A stretch of DNA of 64,000 bases from Synechococcales cyanobacterium C42_A2020_086. Lineage in GTDB: Bacteria > Cyanobacteriota > Cyanobacteriia > Elainellales > Elainellaceae. How positions within the stretch are numbered: the first letter of the stretch is position 1; each line of letters begins with the position of its first letter. The notes under the pieces are model-generated. The model had not been told where the DNA came from. It was given only the letters and a program-made list of their open reading frames with translations, and did no database searches. The position numbers and the translations under genes were made by a program. The stretch spans positions 246,518 to 310,517 of the forward strand of contig JACYLU010000011.1 of assembly GCA_015272325.1 (NCBI GenBank), given 5' to 3'. Below are positions 1 through 8,674 of the stretch, in pieces.

Positions 1-498
1 GCCTCCCACAACGCACTCCGACAAAATCAGATAGCTAGACGGCACCTCTGCCGCTAGGATTTCTCCCCAGTGCAGTCCCTGTTGCAGCAGATGCTGAACG
101 ACGTCCCAATCGAGCGCATCGCCATGGCTCAGACAGCGGGCAGCCTGCCCACCCAAATCAACCGCGGGAGTTGGCAACGGGTCAGGTAAACCGGCATTGA
201 ACAGCCGCACCGGAATCTGCTGCTCGGACACGACGGCTCGGGTGATCAGCACCGGCGAAGCACCAGCCTGAAGTGGCGGCAGCGGGTAGCGAGGATGGTG
301 TTGGGTACCATACCAGAGAAACTCTGCATCGGCGAGTGCCGTATAGCGTCGGTCGTCAGGAGTAGCTCCGGCAGCCGAGATCTGAGGAATCAGCCCAGTG
401 GCGGTAAAGCCTAGAACGCAGACAAACAGCGGGCGCTGATTGCGAAATCGCTGTAGCCACCGTTGCCCTCGAGGGGGCTGGGTATAGCAGCGAATCAT
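1..498 (-). CDS. Secreted or membrane-anchored hypothetical protein, C-terminus cut by window edge
   Basis: The frame opens with ATG at 498 and stays open for 166 codons to the window edge, so the C-terminus is missing. The N-terminus is basic (MIRCYTQPPRGQRW) and is followed by a hydrophobic stretch (LFVCVLGFTATGLIP) ending near Ala residues, which looks like a signal peptide or a single membrane anchor. The last visible part (YLILSECVVGG) looks ordered and conserved, but I do not recognise the family. It starts 31 bp after the stop of the DUF2232 gene on the same strand and is probably the last gene of the cobA-hemD-coaE run. Function is unknown; only the reading frame and the exported character are supported. 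Confidence 0.6.
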   Translation of the reverse strand, partial: MIRCYTQPPRGQRWLQRFRNQRPLFVCVLGFTATGLIPQISAAGATPDDRRYTALADAEFLWYGTQHHPRYPLPPLQAGASPVLITRAVVSEQQIPVRLFNAGLPDPLPTPAVDLGGQAARCLSHGDALDWDVVQHLLQQGLHWGEILAAEVPSSYLILSECVVGG

Positions 499-529
499 AG
501 TTGTGATCTAACGAACAAGGCGGTGGGGA

Positions 530-1381
530 TCACGCCGATTTTTCCTCTTCCATTAGCACTTGCACCCAAGTTGGCGGATCGGGGATGGGGTTGCCCAAGC
601 GCTCTAGCAATAGCCATGCGGCTAGATGCACCGTGAACAAATAGATGAAATCACTACAGAGCACTACTGCCACCGTCGCAAGCTGCACGGTCGTAACATT
701 GGTTTGCCCCAGCACCTCTAAGCCGAGAAGCCCCCAGTCCACTAGCTTGGTCAGAACGAACTGGATAAAGTCAGTGATCCGATTCGTCAGGTAATTCCAG
801 AGGTCTTCTCCCAAAAAAATCGAAAGCAGCGCCATACGCATAAAGAAGCCGAAAGTCGAGATCAAGGTACCAATGCTGATGCTAGACAGCCAGGGAGCCT
901 GCCGTCGCCACATGCCGCCCAACTGCACGCCTAGCAACCCGTAGGGTACAAAGAACAGCAAACTCAGATAGGGTCCCATAAGCACCGACAGCAGCAACCC
1001 CGACACAATGGCCGACATCCAGGCAGCCCGATGCCCCCAGCGCAGAAACACTAGCGCAATCGGAATCGGGAAGAGAATCCGCATCCAGGGGCCAATGCTG
1101 AGGTAATAGCTCACCAGCCACAGTAAACTCGCCGTACTCGCCAGGAAAGCTGTTTCCACCATCATCAACGGTGGCGTTGTCGTTTTTACGTAAGACGACG
1201 GTTCCGGGACAGCAGTGCGGGAAGTAGGAGTATAGCTCAAGCTGGCTTCGGCTTCGGCTAGTTCCTTTTCCAGGCGCTCTAGATCTGCAAGGTTTGACTC
1301 GGCCGCTGCGGCATCCCGCTCGGTTCCGGAATCCTCAGGGGGAGGAGAAGCGGCTGGATTGTGGTTGGAGGAACTGCTCAT
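530..1381 (-). CDS. DUF2232 family multi-pass membrane protein
   Basis: This is a 283-residue protein with a hydrophilic, acidic N-terminal region (about residues 1-70, rich in Ser, Glu and Ala) followed by about seven hydrophobic segments typical of the DUF2232/YybS-like membrane family, common in cyanobacteria. Features seen include the run LFPIPIALVFLRWGHRAA and a conserved-looking PYGLLGVQLG loop. The role is not established; the family resembles membrane components of ECF-type or envelope systems only in general topology. It lies 35 bp downstream of coaE on the same strand and is probably co-transcribed with it. Confidence 0.75.
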   Translation of the reverse strand: MSSSSNHNPAASPPPEDSGTERDAAAAESNLADLERLEKELAEAEASLSYTPTSRTAVPEPSSYVKTTTPPLMMVETAFLASTASLLWLVSYYLSIGPWMRILFPIPIALVFLRWGHRAAWMSAIVSGLLLSVLMGPYLSLLFFVPYGLLGVQLGGMWRRQAPWLSSISIGTLISTFGFFMRMALLSIFLGEDLWNYLTNRITDFIQFVLTKLVDWGLLGLEVLGQTNVTTVQLATVAVVLCSDFIYLFTVHLAAWLLLERLGNPIPDPPTWVQVLMEEEKSA

Positions 1382-1416
1382 GCCCGCGCGGAAGAGAGTG
1401 CTGATCTACTTTATCG

Positions 1417-2082
1417 CTATCTGCGGCGATCGGTGGGGAGGGGGTGCTGCCTTGACTTTGGGTGCAGCAACGCGTGATCGACCTGAGCAAACAGCGCCTC
1501 AAGTGTCGAGGAGTTGTCTAAAATCACATCAGCCTGCTCTAGCTTCTTCTCGATCGGCATCTGGCTACCAATGCGGGCTCGAATTTGCTCCAGCTTGAGC
1601 TGATCCCGCTGCTGTAGGCGTTCGATTTGCTGCTGATTGGACGTATGGACGACCCAAATTTCGCTGACTAGATCGGTCATCCGCGCTTCAAACAGCAGCG
1701 GCACCACCAGCACCACTACTGGGCGATTTTGCTGAACGCAAGCCTGCAGTTCGCTCTCGATGCGCTCGCGCACGTAGGGATGGATCTGCTGCTCTAACCA
1801 GCACCGTTCCGCCGGGCTGTGGAACACGATATCGCCCATGCGGGAGCGATTCAGCGTGCCGTCGGGCAGCAGAATACTGGAACCATAGCGTTCGACAAGT
1901 TTTGCTAAAACCTGGCTCCCCGGTTCTACCGCTTCTCGGGCATAGAGGTCGGCATCTAGCACAGGTAACTGGTAGTTGGTTTGAAGGTAATTGGAAATGG
2001 TGGTTTTGCCCATGCCAATCCCACCTGTGATGCCGATGATGCGTTGAAGTTTCCCTGATGGTTGAAACTGGGTTGCGTGCAT
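1417..2082 (-). CDS. coaE: Dephospho-CoA kinase
   Basis: This enzyme catalyses the last step of coenzyme A synthesis, ATP-dependent phosphorylation of the 3'-hydroxyl of dephospho-CoA, in the cytoplasm. From the ATG at 2082 the protein is 221 residues and begins with a short lead followed by IIGITGGIGMGKTTIS, the family P-loop (about residues 15-30). The motif VLDADLYAREAVEPG corresponds to the conserved DAD substrate region. The frame is open further upstream to an ATG at 2151, but that would overlap hemD by 25 bp and add 23 residues not typical of the family, so I chose 2082. The C-terminus (about 20 residues, RRR ending) is slightly extended. Confidence 0.9.
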   Translation of the reverse strand: MHATQFQPSGKLQRIIGITGGIGMGKTTISNYLQTNYQLPVLDADLYAREAVEPGSQVLAKLVERYGSSILLPDGTLNRSRMGDIVFHSPAERCWLEQQIHPYVRERIESELQACVQQNRPVVVLVVPLLFEARMTDLVSEIWVVHTSNQQQIERLQQRDQLKLEQIRARIGSQMPIEKKLEQADVILDNSSTLEALFAQVDHALLHPKSRQHPLPTDRRR

Positions 2083-2126
2083 CGGATGCTCAGTTAGATT
2101 GTCAGAAAAGAACGACACAGTCTGGC

Positions 2127-2987
2127 TCAGGCACCCCGATTTGTGGCCCACTGCACAATCGCACGGGTTAGTCCTTCCAAAGTATAATCTTCTGCTTCAA
2201 TATCGACTCGCCCAAACCGCTGTTGGCAGGTTGCTGAAGTTTGGGGTCCAATCGAGGCGATCTTGATCCCGGCCATTAAATGCGCCAGTGCCGCTTCCAG
2301 ACTGGATACCGCCGGATCTTTGCTCAAGTCAGCGAGTAAGGGTTGAATAAGCTGATAAAAGCAAGTGACGGTTTTAGAACTAGCAAAGGTGAGAATGTCG
2401 ATTTTGCCGCGCTGCAGAGCATCCGCCACCTCAGGAGCAAGGGTTTGGGCACAGCCCGATTCGTAGGCGGCAACTTCTACCACCGTCGCACCTTGAGCCG
2501 TCAGCTCTTTCACGAGCACCTCGCGCCCGCCAGTTTCAACCCGGGGAAACAGTAGCTTCAGCTCAGACAGCCGCTCTCGTTCTGGAAAATACTGAATTAG
2601 AGCATCGGCCACAAAATCGGGCGGAATGAAATCGGGCTGGAGTCCGTGCTGTCGTAGACAGGCGGCCGTTTTTTGCCCCACCACAGCAATCTTGACCGAA
2701 CCAAGACTAGAGCGATCTCGCCCGAGCTGCTCTAGCCGCTGCAGAAAATATTCGACGCCATTCGTGGACGTCAGAATCAACCAATCGAACGTTGCCAGTT
2801 CAACAATGGCCCGATCGAGCGCTGCCCAGCTAGAGGGCGGGCGAATTTCTAGCGCCGGCATCTCGATGACGCTTGCTCCCTGCTGCTGGAGCAGAGTCGT
2901 GAATTGGCTGGACTGCCCCGCTGCCCGCGTTACTAAAATCGTTTGACTAGATAGCGGCAGGAACTGAGAAGAAGGCTGAGAAGACAC
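2127..2987 (-). CDS. hemD: Uroporphyrinogen-III synthase
   Basis: HemD cyclises hydroxymethylbilane with inversion of ring D to uroporphyrinogen III, the branch point for haem, chlorophyll, bilins and sirohaem. The 286-residue product has the family's bilobed pattern: an N-terminal ILVTRAAGQSSQFTTLL segment, the FDWLILTSTNGVEYF motif at about residues 68-82, and a second-lobe ILTFASSKTVTCF motif. Sequence conservation in this family is low, but these motifs and the adjacent cobA make the call firm. It is transcribed with cobA (72 bp upstream) and coaE (45 bp downstream). Confidence 0.88.
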   Translation of the reverse strand: MSSQPSSQFLPLSSQTILVTRAAGQSSQFTTLLQQQGASVIEMPALEIRPPSSWAALDRAIVELATFDWLILTSTNGVEYFLQRLEQLGRDRSSLGSVKIAVVGQKTAACLRQHGLQPDFIPPDFVADALIQYFPERERLSELKLLFPRVETGGREVLVKELTAQGATVVEVAAYESGCAQTLAPEVADALQRGKIDILTFASSKTVTCFYQLIQPLLADLSKDPAVSSLEAALAHLMAGIKIASIGPQTSATCQQRFGRVDIEAEDYTLEGLTRAIVQWATNRGA

Positions 2988-3022
2988 GGCACCACCGGAA
3001 TAGAGAGAAACAAAACCTGCTG

Positions 3023-3044
3023 ATCATTGTGCTTATCATTGTGC
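3023..3044. repeat. Short tandem duplication, 12-bp period, two copies
   Basis: The decamer atcattgtgc occurs twice, at 3023 and 3035, in the 72-bp spacer between cobA and hemD. It is one of many local tandem duplications in the spacers of this window. Confidence 0.7.
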
Positions 3045-3059
3045 CGCCCGATGACGCCA

Positions 3060-3815
3060 CTATTCCGCTCCGGGAACCGACTGCCCGGAAGCCGACTGCA
3101 AATAGGGCCGCAATCCCACAACTTCGCCAATCACAATGACCGCGGGCGACAGCGTCTGGTGTTCCGTCTGGCGAACGATTGATCCCAGCGTACCCGTCCA
3201 GATTTGCTGCTGCGGTTGCCCAGCCCAGCGAATTACCGCAATCGGCGTTTGCAGCGAGCGCTCATGCCGCAGCAATTGCTCCACAATTTCGGGGAGCTGC
3301 TTTGCACCCATGAGGATCACCAGGGTTTCGAGCTGCGCCAAGGCGTCCCACTCCAAAGCATCTGGCTCATGTGCGCTCACCACAGCAAAGCAGCGGCTCA
3401 GCACTGGATCGGTTAGAGGAATGCCGCTCAGCAGCGGAGCCGTCAGAGCCGAAGACAATCCCGGAACCACCGCAACCTCGCAGCCCGCATCGGTAAGCGC
3501 CTGAATTTCGGCCGTCGAGCGTCCAAAGATAAACGGATCGCCACTTTTTAAGCGGATCACCTGCTTGCCCTGCTGGCAATGCTCGATGAGCAGGCGATTA
3601 ATCGTGGCTTGGGGGGTGCTGGGTTCGCCGCCGCGTTTGCCGACTTCCTGCTTTAAACAACTAGTCGGCACCAGATCGAGGAGAGCGTCCCCAACAAGAG
3701 CATCGTAGATCAGCACTTCGGCTTGAGTCAGCAGCCGGTAGGCTTGCAGCGTCAGATGGTCAACGCTGCCGGTTCCTGCTCCCACCAGGTAAACCTTGCC
3801 TGAAGAATGCACCAT
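3060..3815 (-). CDS. cobA: Uroporphyrinogen-III C-methyltransferase
   Basis: This SAM-dependent enzyme methylates uroporphyrinogen III at C2 and C7 to precorrin-2, committing it to sirohaem or cobalamin. The 251-residue protein begins with the tetrapyrrole methylase motif VYLVGAGTGSVDHLTLQAY (residues 8-26), which departs from the usual GxGPGDPDLLT at two positions (GTGSVDHLT). It also has the conserved KSGDPFIFGR segment (about residues 94-103) and the VVPGLSSALTAPLLSGIPLT loop. The length is that of a stand-alone CobA, without the CysG dehydrogenase/ferrochelatase half. It heads the cobA-hemD-coaE run. Confidence 0.88.
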   Translation of the reverse strand: MVHSSGKVYLVGAGTGSVDHLTLQAYRLLTQAEVLIYDALVGDALLDLVPTSCLKQEVGKRGGEPSTPQATINRLLIEHCQQGKQVIRLKSGDPFIFGRSTAEIQALTDAGCEVAVVPGLSSALTAPLLSGIPLTDPVLSRCFAVVSAHEPDALEWDALAQLETLVILMGAKQLPEIVEQLLRHERSLQTPIAVIRWAGQPQQQIWTGTLGSIVRQTEHQTLSPAVIVIGEVVGLRPYLQSASGQSVPGAE

Positions 3816-3927
3816 GCTGAAGGAGTATTCGAGACGAAAGACGGCCTGTGTTCCGATAATACCGAACCCTGGTGCGTCCTAAACCAGGACTCTCAGATGA
3901 GCCAGGTAGTCTTCTCAGGTAGGATGC

Positions 3928-4935
3928 TCAAGTAGCTAGTAAACAGGCGATTGGAAACAGCACATATTCCAAGAAAAACAGCTTCCAGATGAACTGGTAG
4001 AAGCGGGCTACTTGGGTTTTCTGCTGCAAATCGACCTGCAGGCTGCGTAGCCACAAGGCGATCAGCAGCAGCGCATGGGTAGCAATCAAGAACACCGGAT
4101 TCACCCCCGGTAGCCAAAAGCCCGCCCAGATCATTCCTAAATAGCACGCCGTCAGCACCAATCGGGCCAACCGAAATACTGCTATTGCCCCCAAACGAAT
4201 CGTGAAGGTCGTGATCTGATAACGCCGGTCGCCCTCCATATCGGGAATATCCTTGAAGATGGCGATGGCAAAGGTAAATACCACCACAAACAGCGTCAGT
4301 GCCCATACCGTGACCGGCAATCTTGGTACACCCTGAAACGACTGGTTGAAGTGGAGAAACAGCCCTAGATTGACAATCCCCCCCCGCACGGTGAAGATGC
4401 AGAGCGAGGCCCAGACTGGAAACCGCTTCAAGCGAATTGGCGGCAAGGAATAGGCGGTACCAATCAGCAGGCTCGTCCACACCGTTGCCATCAGCCAAAC
4501 TCCTTGCACTGCTGACAACCCAAGGGCAGCAATTCCGCTAAGCACCACGATTGCCAAGCCTTGTGAACGCGAAAATTCCCCTGAAGCTAGCGGCAGGTGC
4601 GGCTTGTTCACCTGGTCAATCTCGACATCTTCGAGCTGGTTTAACCCCACAATGTACACATTGCCGCACAGGCAGGCTAGCAGTGCTCCTGCTAGGGCCG
4701 GCAGAGCTACAACGCCCAGATCCCAACGCCCGGTTTCAGCGAGGGCTATTAGCCAGAGACCAATAGCGCTCAGGCTGGTGCCGATGATTGTATGGGGACG
4801 AGAAAATTTCCAAAAGGCATAAAGCCAGGGAAAATGGTGCTGGAAGCGATGGGTCGAGCGGGGGGAGGTAGACGACGGTTGGGACGACAGTTGGGACGAC
4901 GATTGGGACGAGGGTCTTGGAGAAAGCAGGCTCAT
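3928..4935 (-). CDS. hpt: Homogentisate phytyltransferase (tocopherol synthesis)
   Basis: This UbiA-superfamily membrane prenyltransferase condenses homogentisate with phytyl diphosphate to give the first tocopherol intermediate. The 335-residue protein has the first Asp-rich motif NQLEDVEID at residues 99-107, followed by QVNKPHLPLASGEFS as in plant VTE2 and cyanobacterial Hpt, and the second motif KDIPDMEGD at 228-236, within eight or nine hydrophobic segments. ATG at 4935 was chosen over an in-frame TTG two codons earlier. The first 30 residues are Ser/Gln-rich and partly encoded by a 12-bp tandem repeat, so they are probably a disordered tail. A tocopherol-type methyltransferase lies 0.5 kb away. 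Confidence 0.88.
   Translation of the reverse strand: MSLLSPRPSSQSSSQLSSQPSSTSPRSTHRFQHHFPWLYAFWKFSRPHTIIGTSLSAIGLWLIALAETGRWDLGVVALPALAGALLACLCGNVYIVGLNQLEDVEIDQVNKPHLPLASGEFSRSQGLAIVVLSGIAALGLSAVQGVWLMATVWTSLLIGTAYSLPPIRLKRFPVWASLCIFTVRGGIVNLGLFLHFNQSFQGVPRLPVTVWALTLFVVVFTFAIAIFKDIPDMEGDRRYQITTFTIRLGAIAVFRLARLVLTACYLGMIWAGFWLPGVNPVFLIATHALLLIALWLRSLQVDLQQKTQVARFYQFIWKLFFLEYVLFPIACLLAT
4879..4914. repeat. 12-bp tandem repeat, three copies, inside the 5' end of hpt
   Basis: The unit ttgggacgac plus two bases occurs at 4879, 4891 and 4903. Because the period is a multiple of three, it encodes a repeated four-residue block (variants of PSSQ) in the Ser-rich N-terminal tail of Hpt without shifting frame. 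Confidence 0.8.
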
Positions 4936-5012
4936 GGGCAAATCCAGGAAGGGTCCGGCATGATTTTAAGCAGGTTTCGGGTAAAAAAAGCAAGCAACGC
5001 GAAGGAGTGACC

Positions 5013-5417
5013 GTGGGACAGTACGAACGCCTGATCTTGATGGCCGAAGACGAGCTAACGCAGTACAGCACCGATGCCCGCAAAATTGAACGGCTGCGGC
5101 AGAAGATTGGCTTGTCGGTGTCGGCTGCCGAGCAAAAGCAAATCAAAGCGCAGCTCGAAGCCGAACTGCCGACCGGCGGCATCGCAAAAATCGTGGAAAC
5201 CCAGCGACAGGCGGTGGCGCTGCCTTTCTGGGGCATTGCCGGACTGGGGCTGCTGCTGGGCATTTCCTTCATGCAACCCGCCGATTTTCTGGCAACGATT
5301 CTGGGCGGTGCCGCGGCGATCTATCTGCAAAAGTGGGGTTGGCAGTTGCAGGCCAAGCGCCTCGTGCTGCAGACCCTAGAAGATATTGAGGAGCGCGTTC
5401 GCAACCCAGCCGCTTAG
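5013..5417 (+). CDS. Conserved-looking small membrane protein of unknown function
   Basis: I start this 134-residue protein at GTG 5013 because AAGGAG (5002-5007) sits five bases upstream; the frame is open further 5' but that part overlaps hpt. Residues 1-57 are charged and helical (YERLILMAEDELTQYSTDARKIERLRQ), residues about 65-100 form two closely spaced hydrophobic segments (LPFWGIAGLGLLLGISF and FLATILGGAAAIYLQ), and the tail is amphipathic. This pattern suggests a hairpin membrane anchor with cytoplasmic ends. The gene is divergent from hpt and its stop overlaps by four bases the stop of the tocopherol-type methyltransferase, so it is wedged between two vitamin E genes. I do not know its function. 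Confidence 0.75.
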   Translation: MGQYERLILMAEDELTQYSTDARKIERLRQKIGLSVSAAEQKQIKAQLEAELPTGGIAKIVETQRQAVALPFWGIAGLGLLLGISFMQPADFLATILGGAAAIYLQKWGWQLQAKRLVLQTLEDIEERVRNPAA

Positions 5418-6262
5418 GCTTTGATTCCGCTGAGAACACCAAACTTGACTAGTCCCCGCTCGTAGCCGCGGCTCATCAGCCCCAGCGATAGCGCCGCCTG
5501 GATCGTCGTCCAGCCCGAGAGCAGCAGCCCGACAATGGCTTTGGGGGCAAAGGCCGAATCAATCACCACGTTCCAAAATGGGGCAACGGCATCGGACCAA
5601 TCTACGGTGCGCAGCTCCTGAAAGCCGATTTGAGCAGCGAGAGCAGCGTACTCGGGAAGCGAGATCACATAGGGCAGACAATAGACCCGGTAAATCTGTT
5701 CCAAGTGCTGCCATTCATCGGCGGTAAGGGGCTGGTGGGGTAGCGTCGGACGGTGGCACCAAGTTGCCATAATCAGCTTGCCGCCGGGCTGCAGCACGCG
5801 GTAGCACTCCTGCAAAAACCGCCGCTTGTCGGGCATATGTTCACCGCTCTCGAGGGACCAGACGAGATCAAACGAGTTATCGGCAAAGGGCAACGCCAGC
5901 GCATCCGCCACTTGAAACGACGTGCGCCCGTTGAGTCTGGCGGCTTTGGCCCGCTCTTGTGCCCGATTTGCCTGCACTGGGCTAAGGGTGATGCCAGTCA
6001 CCGCAGCGTTGAATTTCTCTACCAGATACAGCGAGCTGCCACCAATGCCGCAGCCCACATCTAAAATTCGCTCAGCGTGGGCTATCTCTGCCCAGCGCAG
6101 CAGTTCTTCAATCAGATCAATCTGGGCCTGGCGGCGATCTTTGCGTTCACGGCCATCGGCTCCATAATAGCCGTGGTGCATATGCTCGCCCCAAATCTCT
6201 TCCCAGAGTCCTGAGGAGGCATCATAGAATCGCTGGATTTGCTGCTGTAGAGTTAAAGTCAT
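5414..6262 (-). CDS. Tocopherol-type SAM methyltransferase (gamma-tocopherol methyltransferase-like)
   Basis: The 282-residue protein is a class I methyltransferase with motif I ILDVGCGIGGSS at residues 66-77, an N-terminal HMHHGYYG segment (27-34) as in gamma-tocopherol and related quinol methyltransferases, and a post-motif LVWSLESGEHMPDK. The family converts gamma- to alpha-tocopherol. The nearby hpt supports this role, although the same fold also covers sarcosine/dimethylglycine and MPBQ methyltransferases, so substrate specificity is inferred. The C-terminal third is hydrophobic, consistent with peripheral membrane association. It converges with the small membrane protein gene and is divergent from ktrB (77 bp between starts). 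Confidence 0.75.
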   Translation of the reverse strand: MTLTLQQQIQRFYDASSGLWEEIWGEHMHHGYYGADGRERKDRRQAQIDLIEELLRWAEIAHAERILDVGCGIGGSSLYLVEKFNAAVTGITLSPVQANRAQERAKAARLNGRTSFQVADALALPFADNSFDLVWSLESGEHMPDKRRFLQECYRVLQPGGKLIMATWCHRPTLPHQPLTADEWQHLEQIYRVYCLPYVISLPEYAALAAQIGFQELRTVDWSDAVAPFWNVVIDSAFAPKAIVGLLLSGWTTIQAALSLGLMSRGYERGLVKFGVLSGIKA

Positions 6263-6339
6263 GAATTGGAAGTAATCTCTGAACAGAGTCTTAATCTTCT
6301 AGTGTTCTACACCGAATTTGTCCTCCTCGATACCTACTC

Positions 6340-7674
6340 ATGACAGTTGCTCGCACCGTTTGCTTAGGCTTCCTAGCCGTGATTGCGATTGGCACACTGC
6401 TGCTGATGCTGCCCTTTGCTCGGGCGGACGGGGCTTGGGGCGGGCTGGTGACGGCCTTGTTTACCTCGACTTCAGCCGTCTGCGTCACAGGGCTGATCGT
6501 CGTGGATACCGGCACCTACTTCTCGTTCTGGGGGCAGTTGGTGATCCTGCTGCTGATTCAAATTGGGGGGCTGGGCTACATGACGGCAACCACCTTTCTG
6601 CTGCTGCTCTTAGGGCGCAAGCTGGGGCTGCGCGACAAAATTGCGGTGCAGCAATCCCTAGACAAGCAAGGGCTTTCGGGAGCTGGCGGGCTGGTAAAGT
6701 CCATTATTGCCGTCACTTTATTTTTTGAGCTGACCGGCACCTTCTTGATGATTCCGGTGTTTGCCGCCCGCTATAGCCTAGATCAAGCGCTGTGGTTGTC
6801 GCTGTTCCACAGTGTCAGCGCCTTCAACAACGCTGGGTTTAGTTTATTTCCTGATAGCCTGATCAGCTATGCCACGTCGCTGCCTATCAATCTGGTTATT
6901 CCAGCACTGGTGATTATCGGGGGAATTGGCTATCAGGTGATTATGGACTTCTATTTTTTGATTCGTGAACGGCTACGTTGCAGTCGCGAGCGGATTGTGC
7001 TGCCTTTAAATTTCAAAATTGCCATCAGCACGACGATTTTTTTGCTGATCGGCGGCACCATCGCGCTTCTGGTGATCGAGTATCGCAACCCTAATACCTT
7101 CGCACCTTTCAGCTTTCCCGACAAAGTGCTTCTATCCTGGTTTCAGGCGGTGATGCCCCGCACAGCCGGCTTCAACTCCATCGATTATAGCCAGATGACG
7201 ACCGCTGGCCTATTTTTGACCATTGCTCTCATGTTCATCGGCGCGAACCCAGGAGGCACTGGCGGCGGCATTAAAACCACAACCTTTCGAGTGCTTCTGG
7301 CCTGCACCCGCACGGTTCTCCAAGGCAAAGAAGAAGTGCTCTGCTATCAGCGGCAGATTCCGATGCTGCTGGTGCTGAAGGCGGTTGGAGTCGTATTCGG
7401 CTCCATCATGACTGTGCTGTTTTCGACGATGCTGATTGCATTAGCCGATCCAGATTTCGATTTTATTCAGATTCTATTTGAATCGGTTTCGGCGTTTGCC
7501 ACCGTCGGGCTTTCCATGGGGATTACCGCCAAGGTTTCCATTCTGTCTAAGCTGGTGTTGATTGCCACTATGTATGTTGGGCGGGTTGGGGTGTTGCTGC
7601 TGATGTCGGCGGTGTTTGGCAATCCCAATCCTAGCGTTGTGAACTACCCCGAAGAGAATTTGCTGGTGGGCTAA
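6340..7674 (+). CDS. ktrB: Ktr-type K+ transporter, membrane subunit
   Basis: This is the channel-like subunit that carries K+, coupled to Na+ in cyanobacteria, across the plasma membrane. The 444-residue protein has four repeated membrane-pore-membrane units whose pore loops each hold the conserved Gly: TSAVCVTGLIV, SAFNNAGFSL, MPRTAGFNS and SAFATVGLSMG. The shorter length and the single Gly per loop fit KtrB/NtpJ rather than the larger TrkH. The regulatory subunit ktrA follows 291 bp downstream on the same strand. The third subunit known in cyanobacteria, KtrE, is not in the window. Confidence 0.88.
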   Translation: MTVARTVCLGFLAVIAIGTLLLMLPFARADGAWGGLVTALFTSTSAVCVTGLIVVDTGTYFSFWGQLVILLLIQIGGLGYMTATTFLLLLLGRKLGLRDKIAVQQSLDKQGLSGAGGLVKSIIAVTLFFELTGTFLMIPVFAARYSLDQALWLSLFHSVSAFNNAGFSLFPDSLISYATSLPINLVIPALVIIGGIGYQVIMDFYFLIRERLRCSRERIVLPLNFKIAISTTIFLLIGGTIALLVIEYRNPNTFAPFSFPDKVLLSWFQAVMPRTAGFNSIDYSQMTTAGLFLTIALMFIGANPGGTGGGIKTTTFRVLLACTRTVLQGKEEVLCYQRQIPMLLVLKAVGVVFGSIMTVLFSTMLIALADPDFDFIQILFESVSAFATVGLSMGITAKVSILSKLVLIATMYVGRVGVLLLMSAVFGNPNPSVVNYPEENLLVG

Positions 7675-7718
7675 TCGGTTTCCTATCGGATGGGCAAGCC
7701 GAGGTAGCGCAGACCCGG

Positions 7719-7748
7719 CCTAATTTGAATCATCCTAATTTGGATCAT
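7719..7748. repeat. 15-bp tandem duplication in the ktrB-ktrA spacer
   Basis: The unit cctaatttgaatcat (7719-7733) is followed immediately by cctaatttggatcat (7734-7748), one mismatch apart. A degenerate third copy (cctgctggagcat) follows to about 7761. Confidence 0.85.
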
Positions 7749-7965
7749 CCTGCTGGAGCATCCTGCGCCGGTTTTTTGGGTGTCGGCGAACTGCCAGTGG
7801 ATAAAGTCCTGTGGTTAGCGGTTGGACCATCAGCATGTTAGGCTAATGGGTTTTTCTCATCTCAGTTTCTAACCCTAGGAAGGTTCCCCAATCGGGTTGA
7901 CTTTTTGATAATTTGAGAGAGTTACACCTTGCCCCAAAAGGGCGGGCTTCTTTAAGGCTATAACT

Positions 7966-8670
7966 GTGGGGCTTTCCTCTCTCTCTTCACTGAGTTTTTT
8001 CAAAAGTTTGCGCCCAAATAGCCGTCAGTTTGCGGTAATTGGGCTAGGGCGGTTTGGGCGAGCCGTCTGCATGACCCTTCACCACCTTGGATATGAGGTG
8101 CTAGGCGTCGATTCCGATGAGCGGCGCGTCAGCCAAGTTCTGAACGATGAAATTGCTTCCCATGCGTTGCAGCTCGACTCCACCGATCCCAATGCGTTGA
8201 AAGAAGCCGGACTATTTGAGTTCGATACGGTGATCGTCGCCATCGGCAACTTTATTCAAGAGAGCGTAATCACAACGCTGAACCTGAAAGAAGGCGGTGT
8301 GCCCCATGTGGTTGCTAAAGCCTCCTCTGAAATTCACGGCAAACTCCTGCGGCGAGTGGGGGCCGACCACGTCGTGTTTCCCGAGCACGAGATGGGCTGC
8401 GAACTGGCTCGCTCTCTGACACGACCGGGTATCCTAGAGCGCTTCGAGCTAGATCCAGACAACAGCATCGTGGAAGTGGTGGTGCCGGCCGAATTTGATG
8501 GCAAGACGATTGCAGAACTCGATCTCCGCAAACGCTATGGGCTAAACCTATTGGCAATCTGTCAGGACGGCAAATTTGAAATCAACCCCAGTCCCATTTC
8601 TCGGCTTCGGAAGGGCTGGCTAATGGTGGTGATTGGTTCCAACAAATGCATTGATCGGTTGCCAGTTTGA
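7966..8670 (+). CDS. ktrA: Ktr-type K+ transporter, NAD-binding RCK regulatory subunit
   Basis: KtrA forms a cytoplasmic ring that gates KtrB in response to nucleotides. The 234-residue protein starts at GTG 7966 and has the Rossmann motif [13 protein letters not shown] at residues 22-34, the acidic end of strand 2 ([10 protein letters not shown]), and a C-terminal RCK_C (TrkA-C) domain from about residue 150 ([20 protein letters not shown]). The first 20 residues are Ser/Leu-rich and not part of the fold. Its stop lies four bases before the anmK start, so the two are translationally close. Confidence 0.88.
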   Translation: MGLSSLSSLSFFKSLRPNSRQFAVIGLGRFGRAVCMTLHHLGYEVLGVDSDERRVSQVLNDEIASHALQLDSTDPNALKEAGLFEFDTVIVAIGNFIQESVITTLNLKEGGVPHVVAKASSEIHGKLLRRVGADHVVFPEHEMGCELARSLTRPGILERFELDPDNSIVEVVVPAEFDGKTIAELDLRKRYGLNLLAICQDGKFEINPSPISRLRKGWLMVVIGSNKCIDRLPV

Positions 8671-8674
8671 CCCC

